Shown here piece by piece: positions 27,313 to 38,160 of a stretch of 64,000 bases of DNA. A program made the translations under genes and the position numbers. The stretch lies in the NCBI GenBank assembly GCA_013396525.1, contig VWYX01000211.1, positions 1,015,073-1,079,072 of the forward strand, read 5' to 3'. The DNA comes from Chaetorhynchus papuensis (lineage: Eukaryota; Chordata; Aves; Passeriformes; Rhipiduridae). The notes under the pieces were generated by a model that was given only the letters and a program-made list of their open reading frames with translations, made no database searches and was not told where the DNA came from. Each line of letters begins with the position of its first letter. Position 1 is the first letter of the stretch.

Positions 27313-30300
27313 TGAAATATCTGTTTTGGTGGAGGTTTGGTGTGAAAATAAAATGTAAAGTAATATTTACATTTTGAACACATATTTTTCCATTAAAACC
27401 TGCAGAAAGAAGCTAACAAAAATCAATACAATGAGGCTTCTTTTACCAACAAACTTTATATCTGCCTGCTAAGAAGATTCACTCCTACTTATAAACCCCT
27501 TTATCATGAAATTCTTTTTAGGATTTCTTTGATCAATTCATTATGATTTGAGAAAAATGAAACTATTATTCTTTATTACAGGCTTTATTGCCACTATCAC
27601 TACCTTAGAATTTGATTTTGAGTGTGTGATCAATCTATACTCATCCTGGAGAAAATGTAGAAGGTAATTCAATGGATAATGCAGAAGAAAAATGTTTTTG
27701 GTGTTTACTAAAATTTAGTAAGAGCTTTTAAAATAACAGTCTTCTGCAAAGTCTTAAACTTAAAACTATTCAACATAAAGTTTTTGGGGCAGCAGTGCTC
27801 TTGGTGTGTTTTCCTGTGGTGCTTTTTTGATATTTTATATAATTTTTTTTTTTTTGGCTATTAAATGTTGATAACCTATCTGTTGTATCCTCAGAAATAA
27901 TTATCTGTTTTTTCGAAGAGAAGTTTGTGCTTTCCTCAAAATAGCAGCTATCACTGTACTGAATTCAGATGTTCTGCTTTGAAGGGAAAATCCTCTATAT
28001 CATCATGCACACACATAAACTGTATTTAAAAGCTTGTATGTCTTTGGCATAAATTTTGCTACGTTGCCCAAGTTGCTCATTTATTCTACAGTTTAAAATA
28101 CAAGTCAGACACAAGTATAATAAATATCCATCTAAATATCTCTAAAGTTTTGTACTCATCTCCTCAGTTTCCTTTGAAGAATTATCCTGAAAAGAACTTT
28201 CTGAGAAGTTATTCACACCCAGTTGTGGTGTGTAATTGATTTTCTTGTTTGCCTCTACCTTGAAGTGAAACAATTAAAGCAGGAAGAGGTTTGATGCCAC
28301 TTTCATGGTTGTTCCTTTTTGTGCAACGACAGGGGTTTGGAGATTGGTTATTTTGCTTTATAGAAGTGTTTAATGATCCTTTTTAAAATAAAGATATGTG
28401 TCATTTTTTTCTATGTTCAAAACAAACCTAAAATAATTATAACATTAAAAAGTATAACATTAGCATTCTCCCTTTTCTGAAAATTATATCAGACTGGGAT
28501 TTAAAAACAATCCATTGATTTAAAAGCCAAATTTGATCTCACTATGATTTTTCTAATAAAAATCTAAATGTTTAGAATGATGTAAAAGGCTACGGTTGAG
28601 ACCCAAGCAGTCAAACAAGCAATCAAGAATTCTGTCACAAAAGACATTTCTAAAACTTTCCTAACTTGTTTTCATCACCATCGTATTTCCCAATGCCTCT
28701 TTTCTCCAAACTCGGTGTTTGATCAGTCATGGGTTTTAATTTTGAATTTTAAGAAATGTTTTTCTTTCCAAGCTGAACACCACTACGATGACTATTCCTG
28801 TCACAGCAGAACACAATATAAACTTTTGTCCCAGAAAAAGACAAAAGTATTACTAAAACTACTTCATCCTAGGAGCTCTTATGCGACAACAGTGATTACA
28901 TGTTGAGATTTCAAAGAACATTTTGGTAATACTGTGTTTTGGTACCAGAAAGTAAAAGCATTTAACTTCAGTTCATGCAACAGTTTTGGACTAGGATGTT
29001 ACCAACACAGGATGATGTGAGTGAAACTTCAAACTATTGCTCTTTAACCTGCTAACTGTTGCTGTGCAAAGCGGACACGTAGAAAAACCACACAAGTCCA
29101 AATCAGTAGAAAAGTGGCAAGCTGAGCTGAGTTAAATAATTTTCCAAGGTTTTTATATGTTAGTTCACAAAGTGAGTTAGTTGGCATGAAATAATTGGTT
29201 CTTCTGGCCAGCCAACCCCCGAGGGGCTGACCCAACTTCTAGCATGTAGCAGGCAAGTGTTTTTCTAACTGAAATTATAACAATCTGGGAAAAACAAGAG
29301 CAGGTGACAATATTGATAAACACTGGTAACTTTGTTTTTCTTAACAGGCTTGGGAAAGACAGAGTTCTCACAGAATACTAGAGAGCTGAAGAATTTCACC
29401 GCTAAAGCTCTGTCAGTATCAACAGCTAACTACCATATTTTTTTGTGAAAATGTCTTTCAAGCAACATTTGTGTGATTTCTACCAGTACTTTAAATAAGA
29501 CAAGGATTTTTTTTATTTTTCCTTGACATTTTTGAAGAATTTTACTGGCAAAAGCTCTGGACCTATAGTTAACTGAGGATGTATAAGATGTGGTATTCTT
29601 TCTGAGAACTTCTGAGAGGCAAGGGAGCTCTAGGCAAGTGTGGGATAGACCTGCACCTGTAAACAGATGCTGAATTAAAATGACATGCATGAGAGAAGCT
29701 TCTCCTTTCAAAACTTACCCACAGAATTTAGTGGAACACAGAAACTGAAATTTTTCTATAATCCTGCAAGTGTCCTGGGCATCATGGCATTATGTAGGAT
29801 GGGGGAGATGGGGGTTGACTGTTTATTTTTAGCTCTGTGTCAGCAGGCTTTAATGCTTTGAAAATAAAACAAATTTGGGCTCAAAAAAGTTATAATTAGG
29901 AAAAAGATTTTCACAAGAAGAAAACCTGGTGGAGGAAATCACTGTGGCTGTAGAGGCTTAGACTGGAATAAACTATAAAAGAATACAGTGATGTAAGGGT
30001 AAAAAATAAATTAGAGGGAAAAGAATGAGATTTTTTTTCTGCCCTTGAAGTTTTCATAAAAATAAATGTGTGGTGGATAAAAAACATGTAAGCAAGTAAA
30101 CTCCATGTTTGTCACATTGTCATGGAAGATGAGACAGAGGCTGGAAAGTGATGTCTCTCTTCGCTAAGGAAAATGAGTACTCCTGAATTCTGAGAATTTT
30201 TTTCTGCTGAGTTAGAACAGAAAACCACATGACAATCCATTAGGTAATTTCTGAATGTCTGCATCAGTAGAATGTTGCTGTTCATATTTCTTGCCCATTT

Positions 30301-30949
30301 TTAAAATTCCCCTGAAAGCCATGTACCAATTTTGTGTTGTCCAACAAGTATGTTAAGTTCAATGCAGTCCTACACAACTCCTCTTCAAATCTTTAATGCC
30401 ATAGCACACACATCCAGATGTCTTTCCCTGACTTTAACATAGAAAATTCAGTTTCTAAAATACAGGGTATTTACTCATGGCTCTATATATCTGTTCATTT
30501 GAGGTCTTCCCAGCAGGGATATTTTTGTAGAGTATGTTAGAAAGAAAAAGCAAAAAAACCCCTCTCAGAATTTATATCAATGTATTTGGCAACTACATGT
30601 AAAAATAGTGCATGCTGCAAACTCTTTAGTTCTTGGAGAGCTGTTTTTTAATTTTCATCAGAAAATGTTGGGATATTGATTTCCTTGGAGTGCAGATATC
30701 TTATGCAGACAACATTTTGAAGCACTGATTAGTTGACAGCAGAAAGAGTTTGGTTAATCCTTTTGTCTTAAAAGTATTTTCTGTGATGGTGGGGGAAGGA
30801 AATATATTTTATTAGAGTCTTTACTGCTAAAGATGACAGCTAAGAAAGCTAATAAAAAATATCTCAAGATTTACTCTCCAAGGAGATTTAACTTTGCAAG
30901 ACTTTCAACAATTTTGGGCTTTTATGACAATGATCAGTGTCCCAATGAT

Positions 30950-31493
30950 CATGGGCCCATCTTTCTAGCCTCAAGGTCCTTCTGGATGGCACCTCTTCCC
31001 TCTAGAGTATCAACCACACTACTCAGCTTGGTAGCATCTGCAGCAGTGCACTCAATCCCACAGTCCATTTTCCTGACAAAGGTGTCCAATAACACCGATT
31101 CCAACATGGATCCCCAAGACACATCACTCTTTGCTATTCTTCACCTGGACATCAAGCCATTGACTGAAATCTTTGAGTATGACCATCCAGCCAATTTCTT
31201 ATACATTGAGAGGTCCACCCACCAAACCCATGTTTCTGCAGTTTGGAGACAAGGATGTTGTGTGGCACAGTCAGAAATGCTCTGCACAAGTCCAGGTAGA
31301 TGACACCACCTGGTCTCCCCTATCCAACAATACTGTAACCCAATCGTAGAAAGCTACCAAATTTCACAGGCACAATTTTCCCTCAGTGAAGCCATGTGGG
31401 CTGTCACAGATTCCCTCTCTGTTTTCCATGTGTCTTAGCACAGTTTCCAGGAGGATCTGCCCTATGCTTTTGCAGGGCTCTAAGGTGAGACAG
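30950..31493 (-). mobile_element. CR1 LINE fragment, reverse-transcriptase region (left part, interrupted by an LTR)
   Basis: In minus-strand translation the segment matches CR1 pol across several RT blocks with frame breaks: HGFGGWTSQCIRNWLDG, then a degraded SDVSWGSMLESVLLD (normally SGVPQGSVLGPVLFN), MDCGIECT, and ATKLSSVVDTLEGRGAIQKD. The block holding catalytic residues is damaged, with FADDTKL reduced to ADATKL, so the copy is dead. The block LDLCRAF, holding the first catalytic aspartate, is still legible. The element is truncated at its 3' side near 30950. It is broken at 31493 by the LTR at 31494-32125 and resumes after it. Confidence 0.85.
31488..31493. repeat. Target-site duplication, left copy (agacag)
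   Basis: The hexamer agacag immediately left of the LTR is repeated exactly at 32126-32131 immediately right of it. A 6-bp duplication is typical of class II (ERVK-like) integrations. Confidence 0.85.
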
Positions 31494-32125
31494 TGTCTCA
31501 GTTTGAGACAAGTTTAGGGAGAAACATCCTGGAAGGGACATCTCCTCCACAGAAGACAGGTTTCAGCACTCCCTCCCCCACCGATAGGATAGGAATTTCT
31601 TGGACGAAAGTGAAAAAAACTATTTATTTAACAAGCAGAGTGCCAGCACAGGGCACAGGGAAATTACGAGTAATGTCAGATAATAAACCTCCTTCTGCAG
31701 AGAAAGCTGGTGGATTTAGAGTGCTCTCTGTAGCTGGCTCGGCCCCTCCTGAGGTCTGAGACCAGGCTGCGGCATTGCCCCAGCCTCCCTGCTGATCCAT
31801 GAGGTCCAATGATCTGGTTCTCGGATCACAGCTAGGCCAAGCAGTTCCAGAAGAGGAGGAAGAAGAAGTTCCGGAGGATTTCGGTGTTCTGGTATGGGAA
31901 AATTTCTTGCCTCACCTAACAGGCTGGCTAAAAGCAGGAAGGTGCTCTCTCCACTCTGCAGTGGTGAGAACACAGGGGAGTGTGTGTGAGTCCTTGAACA
32001 CAAACTGCACTGAAGAATTCGCCCGGCTTCTCTCTCCCCTCTCTTGGACCCAGCTTAAAACTATGGGACCCATTTCTGGGCATGAAGCAGACAATAGGGA
32101 AATGCATTATCATAAAATCACCCCA
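31494..32125 (-). mobile_element. Solo LTR of an endogenous retrovirus (632 bp), ERVK-like
   Basis: The element starts TGTCTCAG and ends ACCCCA on the plus strand, so it has the TG...CA ends of a retroviral LTR. It is flanked by identical 6-bp duplications (agacag). The flanking CR1 sequence reads continuously across it once it is removed, which fixes both ends. On the minus strand an AATAAA signal lies at 31623-31628, about 130 bases before the LTR 3' end, as expected for an R/U5 boundary. This supports minus orientation. There is no internal gag, pol or env, so it is a solo LTR, presumably left by recombination between two LTRs. Class II is inferred from the duplication length. The sequence resembles songbird LTRs I have seen, but I cannot name the subfamily. 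Confidence 0.88.
31623..31628 (-). promoter_or_regulatory. LTR polyadenylation signal AATAAA
   Basis: AATAAA within taaataaata on the minus strand, about 130 bases from the LTR 3' end and followed by T-rich sequence. This is the usual position in an LTR and the main basis for the assigned orientation. Confidence 0.55.
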
Positions 32126-32131
32126 AGACAG
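32126..32131. repeat. Target-site duplication, right copy (agacag)
   Basis: Exact repeat of 31488-31493 directly beyond the LTR end. Confidence 0.85.
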
Positions 32132-32215
32132 GCAGACTGTTCTGTAGTTCTCTTTTTTGTCTTTTTCATTTTTTATAAGACTATAGTAAGTCTCACCAAA
32201 GCAGTCTGTGAGGGT
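32126..32215 (-). mobile_element. CR1 LINE fragment, reverse-transcriptase region (right part, beyond the LTR)
   Basis: Minus-strand translation gives LIKNEKDKKENYRTVCLS, which matches the first RT block of CR1 pol (typically PIFKKGKKEDPGNYRPVSL). It is collinear with the fragment ending at 31493. The right boundary is a fading similarity rather than a clean end. Confidence 0.75.
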
Positions 32216-32403
32216 ACAAATCTTTTCCACTCTGGATATTATTCTTCATTTCAGAGGAAGAGAAGCAAAACCAAGAAAGCTTTAGTTAAATTTGTCATTG
32301 TGAAACGACATCCAAACACAAATTTCAAATCTGAATTAAAAAATCAAAACAATGCAAGAAGTAAATATTTCTCTGAAGTACTTTAAACTGTGTGATGATA
32401 ACA

Positions 32404-32822
32404 TCGAATCATGGAATTGTGTATTTTAAAAAAGACCTTTAAGATCATTGAGTCCAATCACTAACATAACACTGACAAGTTCGCCACTAAACCATGTCCT
32501 CAAGTGCCACATCTGCACATCTTTCAGATACCTCCAGGGGTGGTGACTCCACCACTTCCCAAGGCATCATGTTCCAATGCTCAATCACCCTTGCAAAGAA
32601 GAAATTTTTCTCCATAATTAACTTTAACCCCCCGGGTGCAACTTGAGGCCATTCCATCTCATCATTTGCTACATGGGAGAAAAGACCAATGCCTACCTTG
32701 CTACAACCTCCTTTCAGGCAGCTGTAGAGTGATAATGTCTCCCTTGACCTTTCTTTTCTCCAGAAAACAACCCCAGTTCCCTCAGCTGCACCTCGTAAGA
32801 CTTGTGCTCCAGAACTTTCACC
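32404..32822 (-). mobile_element. CR1 LINE, 3' end (second minus-strand copy)
   Basis: The plus strand begins cgaatcatggaattg, a decayed reverse-complemented CR1 terminus. It continues with the well-known antisense CR1 text: gaccttt-aagatcattgagtccaat, taacactgacaagttc, accatgtcctcaagtgccac, gggtggtgactccaccac and ttcaggcagctgtagag. It belongs to a different 3'-end subfamily from the tails at 13954, 17031 and 23159. It lies about 190 bases from the interrupted CR1 but carries its own 3' terminus, so it is an independent insertion. 5'-truncated to about 420 bases. Confidence 0.9.
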
Positions 32823-34963
32823 TGAATGTAACAGAAAATGAGGAACAGATGAGCTGGTAACTGATGCAGAGTAATACTATTCAAAACTATGCCCCTGTGA
32901 CTGCAGCAATTTAAAAATTGGGAAACTATTATTGGTAGTCAAGGAATATAAAAAGAAGTGGTCAGAAATAATGAAATAAAGATTAAAAGCAGTATAGGAA
33001 ACCTCATTGGCTTTGGCAGTCTAACTGCAGTGTAGAGTTGTCACTTAATATCTAATCCAATAAAACTGATGCCGCTGGGAATTTGCTGTGAAGTTCAATG
33101 AGTATAAAATAAAGTTCTAACTAAATCTGTTCAAAATTATAACCTCATTTTCTCTTTCCTTTCTTTAATGTTCTTTAAACATTTTGCATTTTGAAAGCTG
33201 AACTATGACTCCTTAGCAGAAGAACCATATTCTTGTATTTCAAGAGATCACCTTTGCAATTCATTAGTATTCAAAAAAGTTGTGTGAAACATTGTATTTA
33301 ATTTATATGGATGGATGCCCAGTATATTCTAAAAACATAAAGCTTTCTACAAAGAACCATGCATTCAGCAGGTTTTCATAGTTCAAGAAAACCCATTGAA
33401 ATGAGACAAAAGATACAATAGATACAAATCAAATGCTGCATAAACTAGCTGTAAAATATGCATCAATTTAGACCCAAGAACCTGCATTATTTAATAATAT
33501 TAAGCTTTCCCAGAACATACTCCACTCTAGCTTGTGTGATTAAATGACAGGTTATTCCCGTCTCATATTAGCAAAACACAGGGTGGTTAAGATTTAAGTG
33601 TTTATTGATGCTTTACAGTTGCAGCTGTAGCATGCAGTAAAAATTATATATGATGCTCTCTTTTAAAACATTCTGTCTTGGCAAAAAGCAGCAATCCCCT
33701 CCATATTTATATTTTATCCATAATAAGAAGATAGTTATCCTTCCTGGGCTTGAGAAAGCATATAATTGAGCAGGCTTAGGAATCCAGACTATTGACATTT
33801 AGGAATTAGTTCTTAAGGTTCAGTTCATTATGAAGCTATAAAGAGCAAAGACCAACTGTTACTCCAAATATGTGGTAATACAAAACAGATGTTATAGTAC
33901 CAGGGAGGACTGTACTTCAAATTTGTTTTAATTACTCTTGAGTGCACCTTCTAATGACAAATCTTGTTTTCTGCTCCTCATTCTGAGTAGAAGCCATACC
34001 ACCTAGCCACTTTTGAATGCATCATTGGGCGGAAATCTTGCTGGTTCTAAAATCTGTTAGCCTGAGGCCAAATCAAAGGCCCGTGAGCCTTCAAAAAATA
34101 AATGTGTGATGAAACAGCTTTTTCATCAGAGAGCCAACCATAAGATTTTCCCACATAAAATAGGGTTTATTCATCCATCCCAAGTTATATAACCTTAAGA
34201 AGAAGGACATTCAAACCAAAAAATACAGAATACTTACATGTCAATCCTAAACTGAAATACTTCCTTGTGTGCTTTTGACAATTCCTTTTAGACCAATTTA
34301 TCCTGTTTTCCTTGATCAGACTGACTTTGCCTTTCAATGGACTGCTTACGATGCAGCCTTGTGTGGGTGTCAGGCTGAGGTTTATTTCATGCCCCTCACA
34401 AAACAGTGTAGCATTGCCATCCTTGACATTGCTTTGCCTATTTCTTACCTTCCTCATTCGATTCATTTTTTTTATATTGAAGCAGGGTGGTAACACATAA
34501 GTAAATACATGTATGCAGCATTCATGTCATCATATGCTCAAAGTTGTCAATCTCCACAGAAACGTTTTAGTCTTTTCCTAGATATTTGAGCTATTTATAT
34601 TAAAAATAAAAGGAAACTAGGTCAAGAACATCTAAATTTAAATAACTGAAATTATGCATGCATCTAATAATGAAAAGTGACTGTTGACATCAGTGGAACT
34701 CCTATTACTGCTATAGGTAGGGATATTTCTTCCCCTGCCAAGATTCAGATTACTGTTTCATGGGAGAAAAAATTTAAAATAGTAAATTTTCCTAAAAGCT
34801 GTAAATATATTGATTGAAGTTAAGTGAATTTAAATGAATTTAAACTCCATGACAAATGGAGTTCATGTTTTACGAACCAGAAATGATATGCTGGGTTTTT
34901 CACACTGAAGTCACTGACATCTCATAAGCATCATAATTAAACCATTAAATCGTTATTTCCCCC
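32823..34963. other. AT-rich non-coding DNA
   Basis: Stretch between CR1 copies. I see no repeat family, gene or RNA in it. Confidence 0.55.
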
Positions 34964-35912
34964 AGGCACTGGTATTGGGATCAGTAGTGTTTAATATCTC
35001 CAACAATGACATATACAGTGGGATAGTTTGGACAGGACAGCTTGCACCCTCAGCAAATCTGCAGCTGACACCAAGCTGAATGGTGTGGATGACGTCTGAG
35101 GGATGTGTTGCCATCCAGAGGGACCTGGACAAGCTCAAGAAGTGGCCCATGGGATTCAACAAGACCAGGCAAGATCCCGAGCCTGGGCTGGAGCAACCGC
35201 TGGTTTCAATCCAGGCTGGGGATGAACAGATCTAGAGCAGCCCTGCTGAGAAGGATTTGGGGGTGTTGGTGGGTGAGAGGCTGGACATGAGTTGGCCATG
35301 GGCACTCACAGCCCAGAAAGCCAAACATGTCCTGGGCTTCATCCAAAGCACTGTGGGCAGCAGGTGAGGGAGGGGACTCTGCCCCTCTGCCCCACTCAAG
35401 TGACACCCCACGTGCAGTGCTGCATCCCGCTCTGGGGTCCCCAGTACTGGAAGGACATGGAGCTGTTGGACTGAATCCAGAGGAGGACACAAAGATGATC
35501 AGAGGGCTGGAGCATCTCTGCTGTGGAGACAGCCTGATAGAACTGGAATTATTCAGCCTGGAGAAGGCTCCAGGGAAACCACATTGCAGCTATTAGTATT
35601 TAAAGGAGGCTTAAAAGGGAGGAAACTTTTTAGCAGGGGTAGTGTTAAAGGAGAAGAAATGGCGGTTTTAAATCAGAAGAGGTTAGATTTAAACTAGATA
35701 TAAGGAAGAAGGGAATTTTTTGCTATGAGGCTGATAAAACACTGGAACAAGTTGCCCAAAGAAATGGTAAATGCTCCAAGGTGAGGTTGGTCTGGGCTCT
35801 AAGCAACCTGATCTCTTTCAGGATGTCCCTGCTCATTGAAGAGGGATTGGACTAAGTGACCTCTAAAGTTCCTTTCCAACAAAAAGTATTCTATGTTTCT
35901 ATGATTCTATGA
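34964..35912 (+). mobile_element. CR1 LINE, 3' portion of pol plus 3' UTR
   Basis: The segment starts within the RT domain (cactggtattgggatcagta...), passes ctgacaccaagctgaatgg and cagagggacctggacaagct, then the pol C-terminal text (KMIRGLEHL, LELFSLEKA). It ends with the CR1 terminus ctatgtttctatgattctat. The translated RT catalytic block reads SAADTKLNG instead of FADDTKLxG, and numerous frameshifts and stops interrupt the frame, so it is a dead 5'-truncated copy of about 950 bases. Its 3' terminal octamers are among the best preserved here. Confidence 0.93.
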
Positions 35913-38089
35913 TATTTAGAAGTGCATGGGTGAATAAAAAGGCTTAATAAATTATGAAATTATTCTAAAGTATTCTAAAGTAGAGCTGATATTTTATTTT
36001 ATTAATGTTACAGTGACATTTGACAAAGTAGATTCAGAGATAAACTTTTTTTTAGAAGGAAAACATAAGCATAAAAAAGAAACTCAAATCACCAATACAA
36101 ATCCTCAAGAGTTTCGCATGCAAATTTTGTTGATGGTGGAAAAATAATATTTATATATACATAAGCAAATATAATGTATGTATTTATGCTGATCTTCATG
36201 TTATCTTATACAACTGTTTTAGTTTTAACTCATTGTAAATCAAGAGATGTTTGTTCACCTGGAAAAAGAGCTTTTCACAGCTCTGTGGCTGTTTTCTGAC
36301 CTGCAACTCCCATGAACCATAGCAATAACATCACAAACCCAGTGTTTCTAGTTTTCCATTCATTCACAGAAAAGAAAATATTTTCTGTGGAGCAGATGTA
36401 AAAGAAGTGGAACCATCCTTTGACAAGCACTAATAACTGACTAATTTCATCATATTGAAAGAAAAGAGATAAGGATTCCAGTCGTGAAAGTTGCATTGTG
36501 TCTAGTTCCCCTGGTTTTCTCAGATATGGATTGATTTCTAGGGAAGCCATGCTGAATGCATTTGTAATAGAGGTTTGAAACGTGAGACAGCAAATATTAC
36601 TTCAAGGAATACACTATTGAAACATATGTTTTAACAGCTAATACGTCAATAACAGAATGCAAGATCACAGTTGTCTTGGGTGGGAGGGCAGCAGTCAGTT
36701 TTGCAATTTCTAAATCACAGTTGTTCCCATTTGGGTAAGTTTAGAACAGCATCCTAGGAGACACCTTGACAGACTGGCTTGACAAACTGCTCCATGGTGT
36801 GACCTGTCAAAATCAGCACAGTCCCTGTAGGGCATGAAAGGACAAAGCTGAGGATTACCGAATGCCATCACTCAGCTGCTTCATGTCCTGTGTTAGAATT
36901 GAGTTCCCTTGCGTAACCCCAGCCTCTGTAAAGTAAAGCTCTTGATTCCCACTACCTCTTACCAGTATTTCTACATTCTCACACTCAGGAGCTTCCCTAA
37001 GGATGACTTAAGAAACTGTTTTGTCCCTGTACGGTCATCAGAGGACCCAAAATATAGAAGGAAAAATGTGGAATGCAAAGGTACCCTTTATGTCCCTCTC
37101 TCTTTCAGCTTCTTGAAGGGAAGGTCAGAATGTGAGGCAATTAAGCTTTTTTCAACTTAAATGTGCCATTTGCCACTTAGCAGGGGAAATATTTCAGTGA
37201 TAATTGATAGTAAATGAGGAAGTCTATGCATAAGTCATAATCATTCAAAAATATTGATAAAAAATATTTGGAAATATGCCAATTCACTTAAATACAAAAT
37301 CAGGGATGTTTTGTCATAAATATAATATGAAATGCTTGTGTTGTTCATAAAAGTAACACTGCTTTAAACCTTTCTATCTTTAATATCTGATGGTTTCATA
37401 TATACCCTCAAGCGAGGAGGACTGTGTGAGTCAACCTAAGGGTTTAAACCTATTAGTTCCTAGTTTCAGGTCCAGTAAGAAGGGGAAAGAGGAAAAGGAT
37501 TAGGAAGAGGAGGAAGATGAGGAGGTTGATGATAATGTCCCTAGACAAGATCTGGCATGACTAGAACGAGGCTGTATTTCCAGGAGAAAGCCACACTCTC
37601 TATTCCCTGTGGCAGCAGCCTTCCCATGCCCAGGCACAGGCAGTGACTGTGCAGCTGATGGAGGCTGCTTTCACCAGTCGTGCCAGAGCCTATGTCAGTG
37701 AAGAGAAATTATACTAGAATGAAGGCTAGAAATGAAAGGAGATACATAATTAAAAAGTTGAGACTCCTTATCATCATGTCATTTTAACCTTGTTCCATTA
37801 GCAAAAATAAAATAAGTCACTCAAGACCAACTGTATGTGAAAAAGTCTATTTTAAACTTGTTCCAAATTGCCTCTGAGCTTATAATAAGCTGTACTGGTT
37901 TTTACTGACAGTAAGTTTTTGTTGCTGTGCTTTCTGCACTGATATATTGTGATAATCCCTTGTATGTTGAGGTAGAGGACTACACTTACAAAGCGTTCCA
38001 ATTGATGATAATGAAAATACATTAAACAAGTTAATAAATATCCTATTTCTCCATTTTGGCTGCTACTCTTATGTTCCAAATCATTGTAG
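35913..38089. other. AT-rich non-coding DNA
   Basis: No recognised repeat except a purine-rich tract (37476-37534, with ggaagaggaggaagatgagg). The last 50 bases before 38090 form a pyrimidine-rich tract that reads as a splice acceptor for the next entry. Confidence 0.5.
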
Positions 38090-38160
38090 GCATCTAAAGA
38101 GATTGCTGCCCTGCAGACACAGCAGAGGCAACTCGAAGAATTGAATAATTTCTTGGAGCA
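38090..38160 (+). CDS. Candidate internal coding exon, coiled-coil-like peptide
   Basis: A pyrimidine-rich tract (ctcctatttctccattttgg, then ctcttatgttccaaatcattgtag) ends in AG at 38088-38089. It is followed by 71 bases with one long open frame encoding ASKEIAALQTQQRQLEEL followed by NNFLEQ. The residues are Q/E/L-rich with hydrophobic spacing of the heptad type, so a coiled coil is likely. The exon would enter in phase 0, with an in-frame TAG lying just before it inside the intron. It would leave after two bases of a codon at a donor gtatga at 38161. The donor is only moderate, because the last exonic base is A rather than G. GC content and codon choice stand out from the AT-rich flanks. 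I cannot identify the gene and no adjoining exon is certain. A chance frame is possible, but composition plus acceptor make an exon more likely than not. Confidence 0.5.

Larger units (their letters stand above)
23361..30949. other. AT-rich non-coding DNA with simple repeats
   Basis: Apart from the listed simple repeats and the GC-rich island at 26923-27312, this is AT-rich sequence in which I see no gene. T/G-rich (23779-23845), A/G-rich (23880-23935) and poly-T (25256-25273) tracts are present. Confidence 0.55.

Noticed and set aside
30833..31303. 156-codon plus-strand open frame
   Set aside because: Most of it is the antisense reading of CR1 reverse transcriptase.
31799..32386. 195-codon plus-strand open frame
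   Set aside because: It is antisense to the solo LTR and the CR1 fragment and spans their junction, so it is a composite accident.
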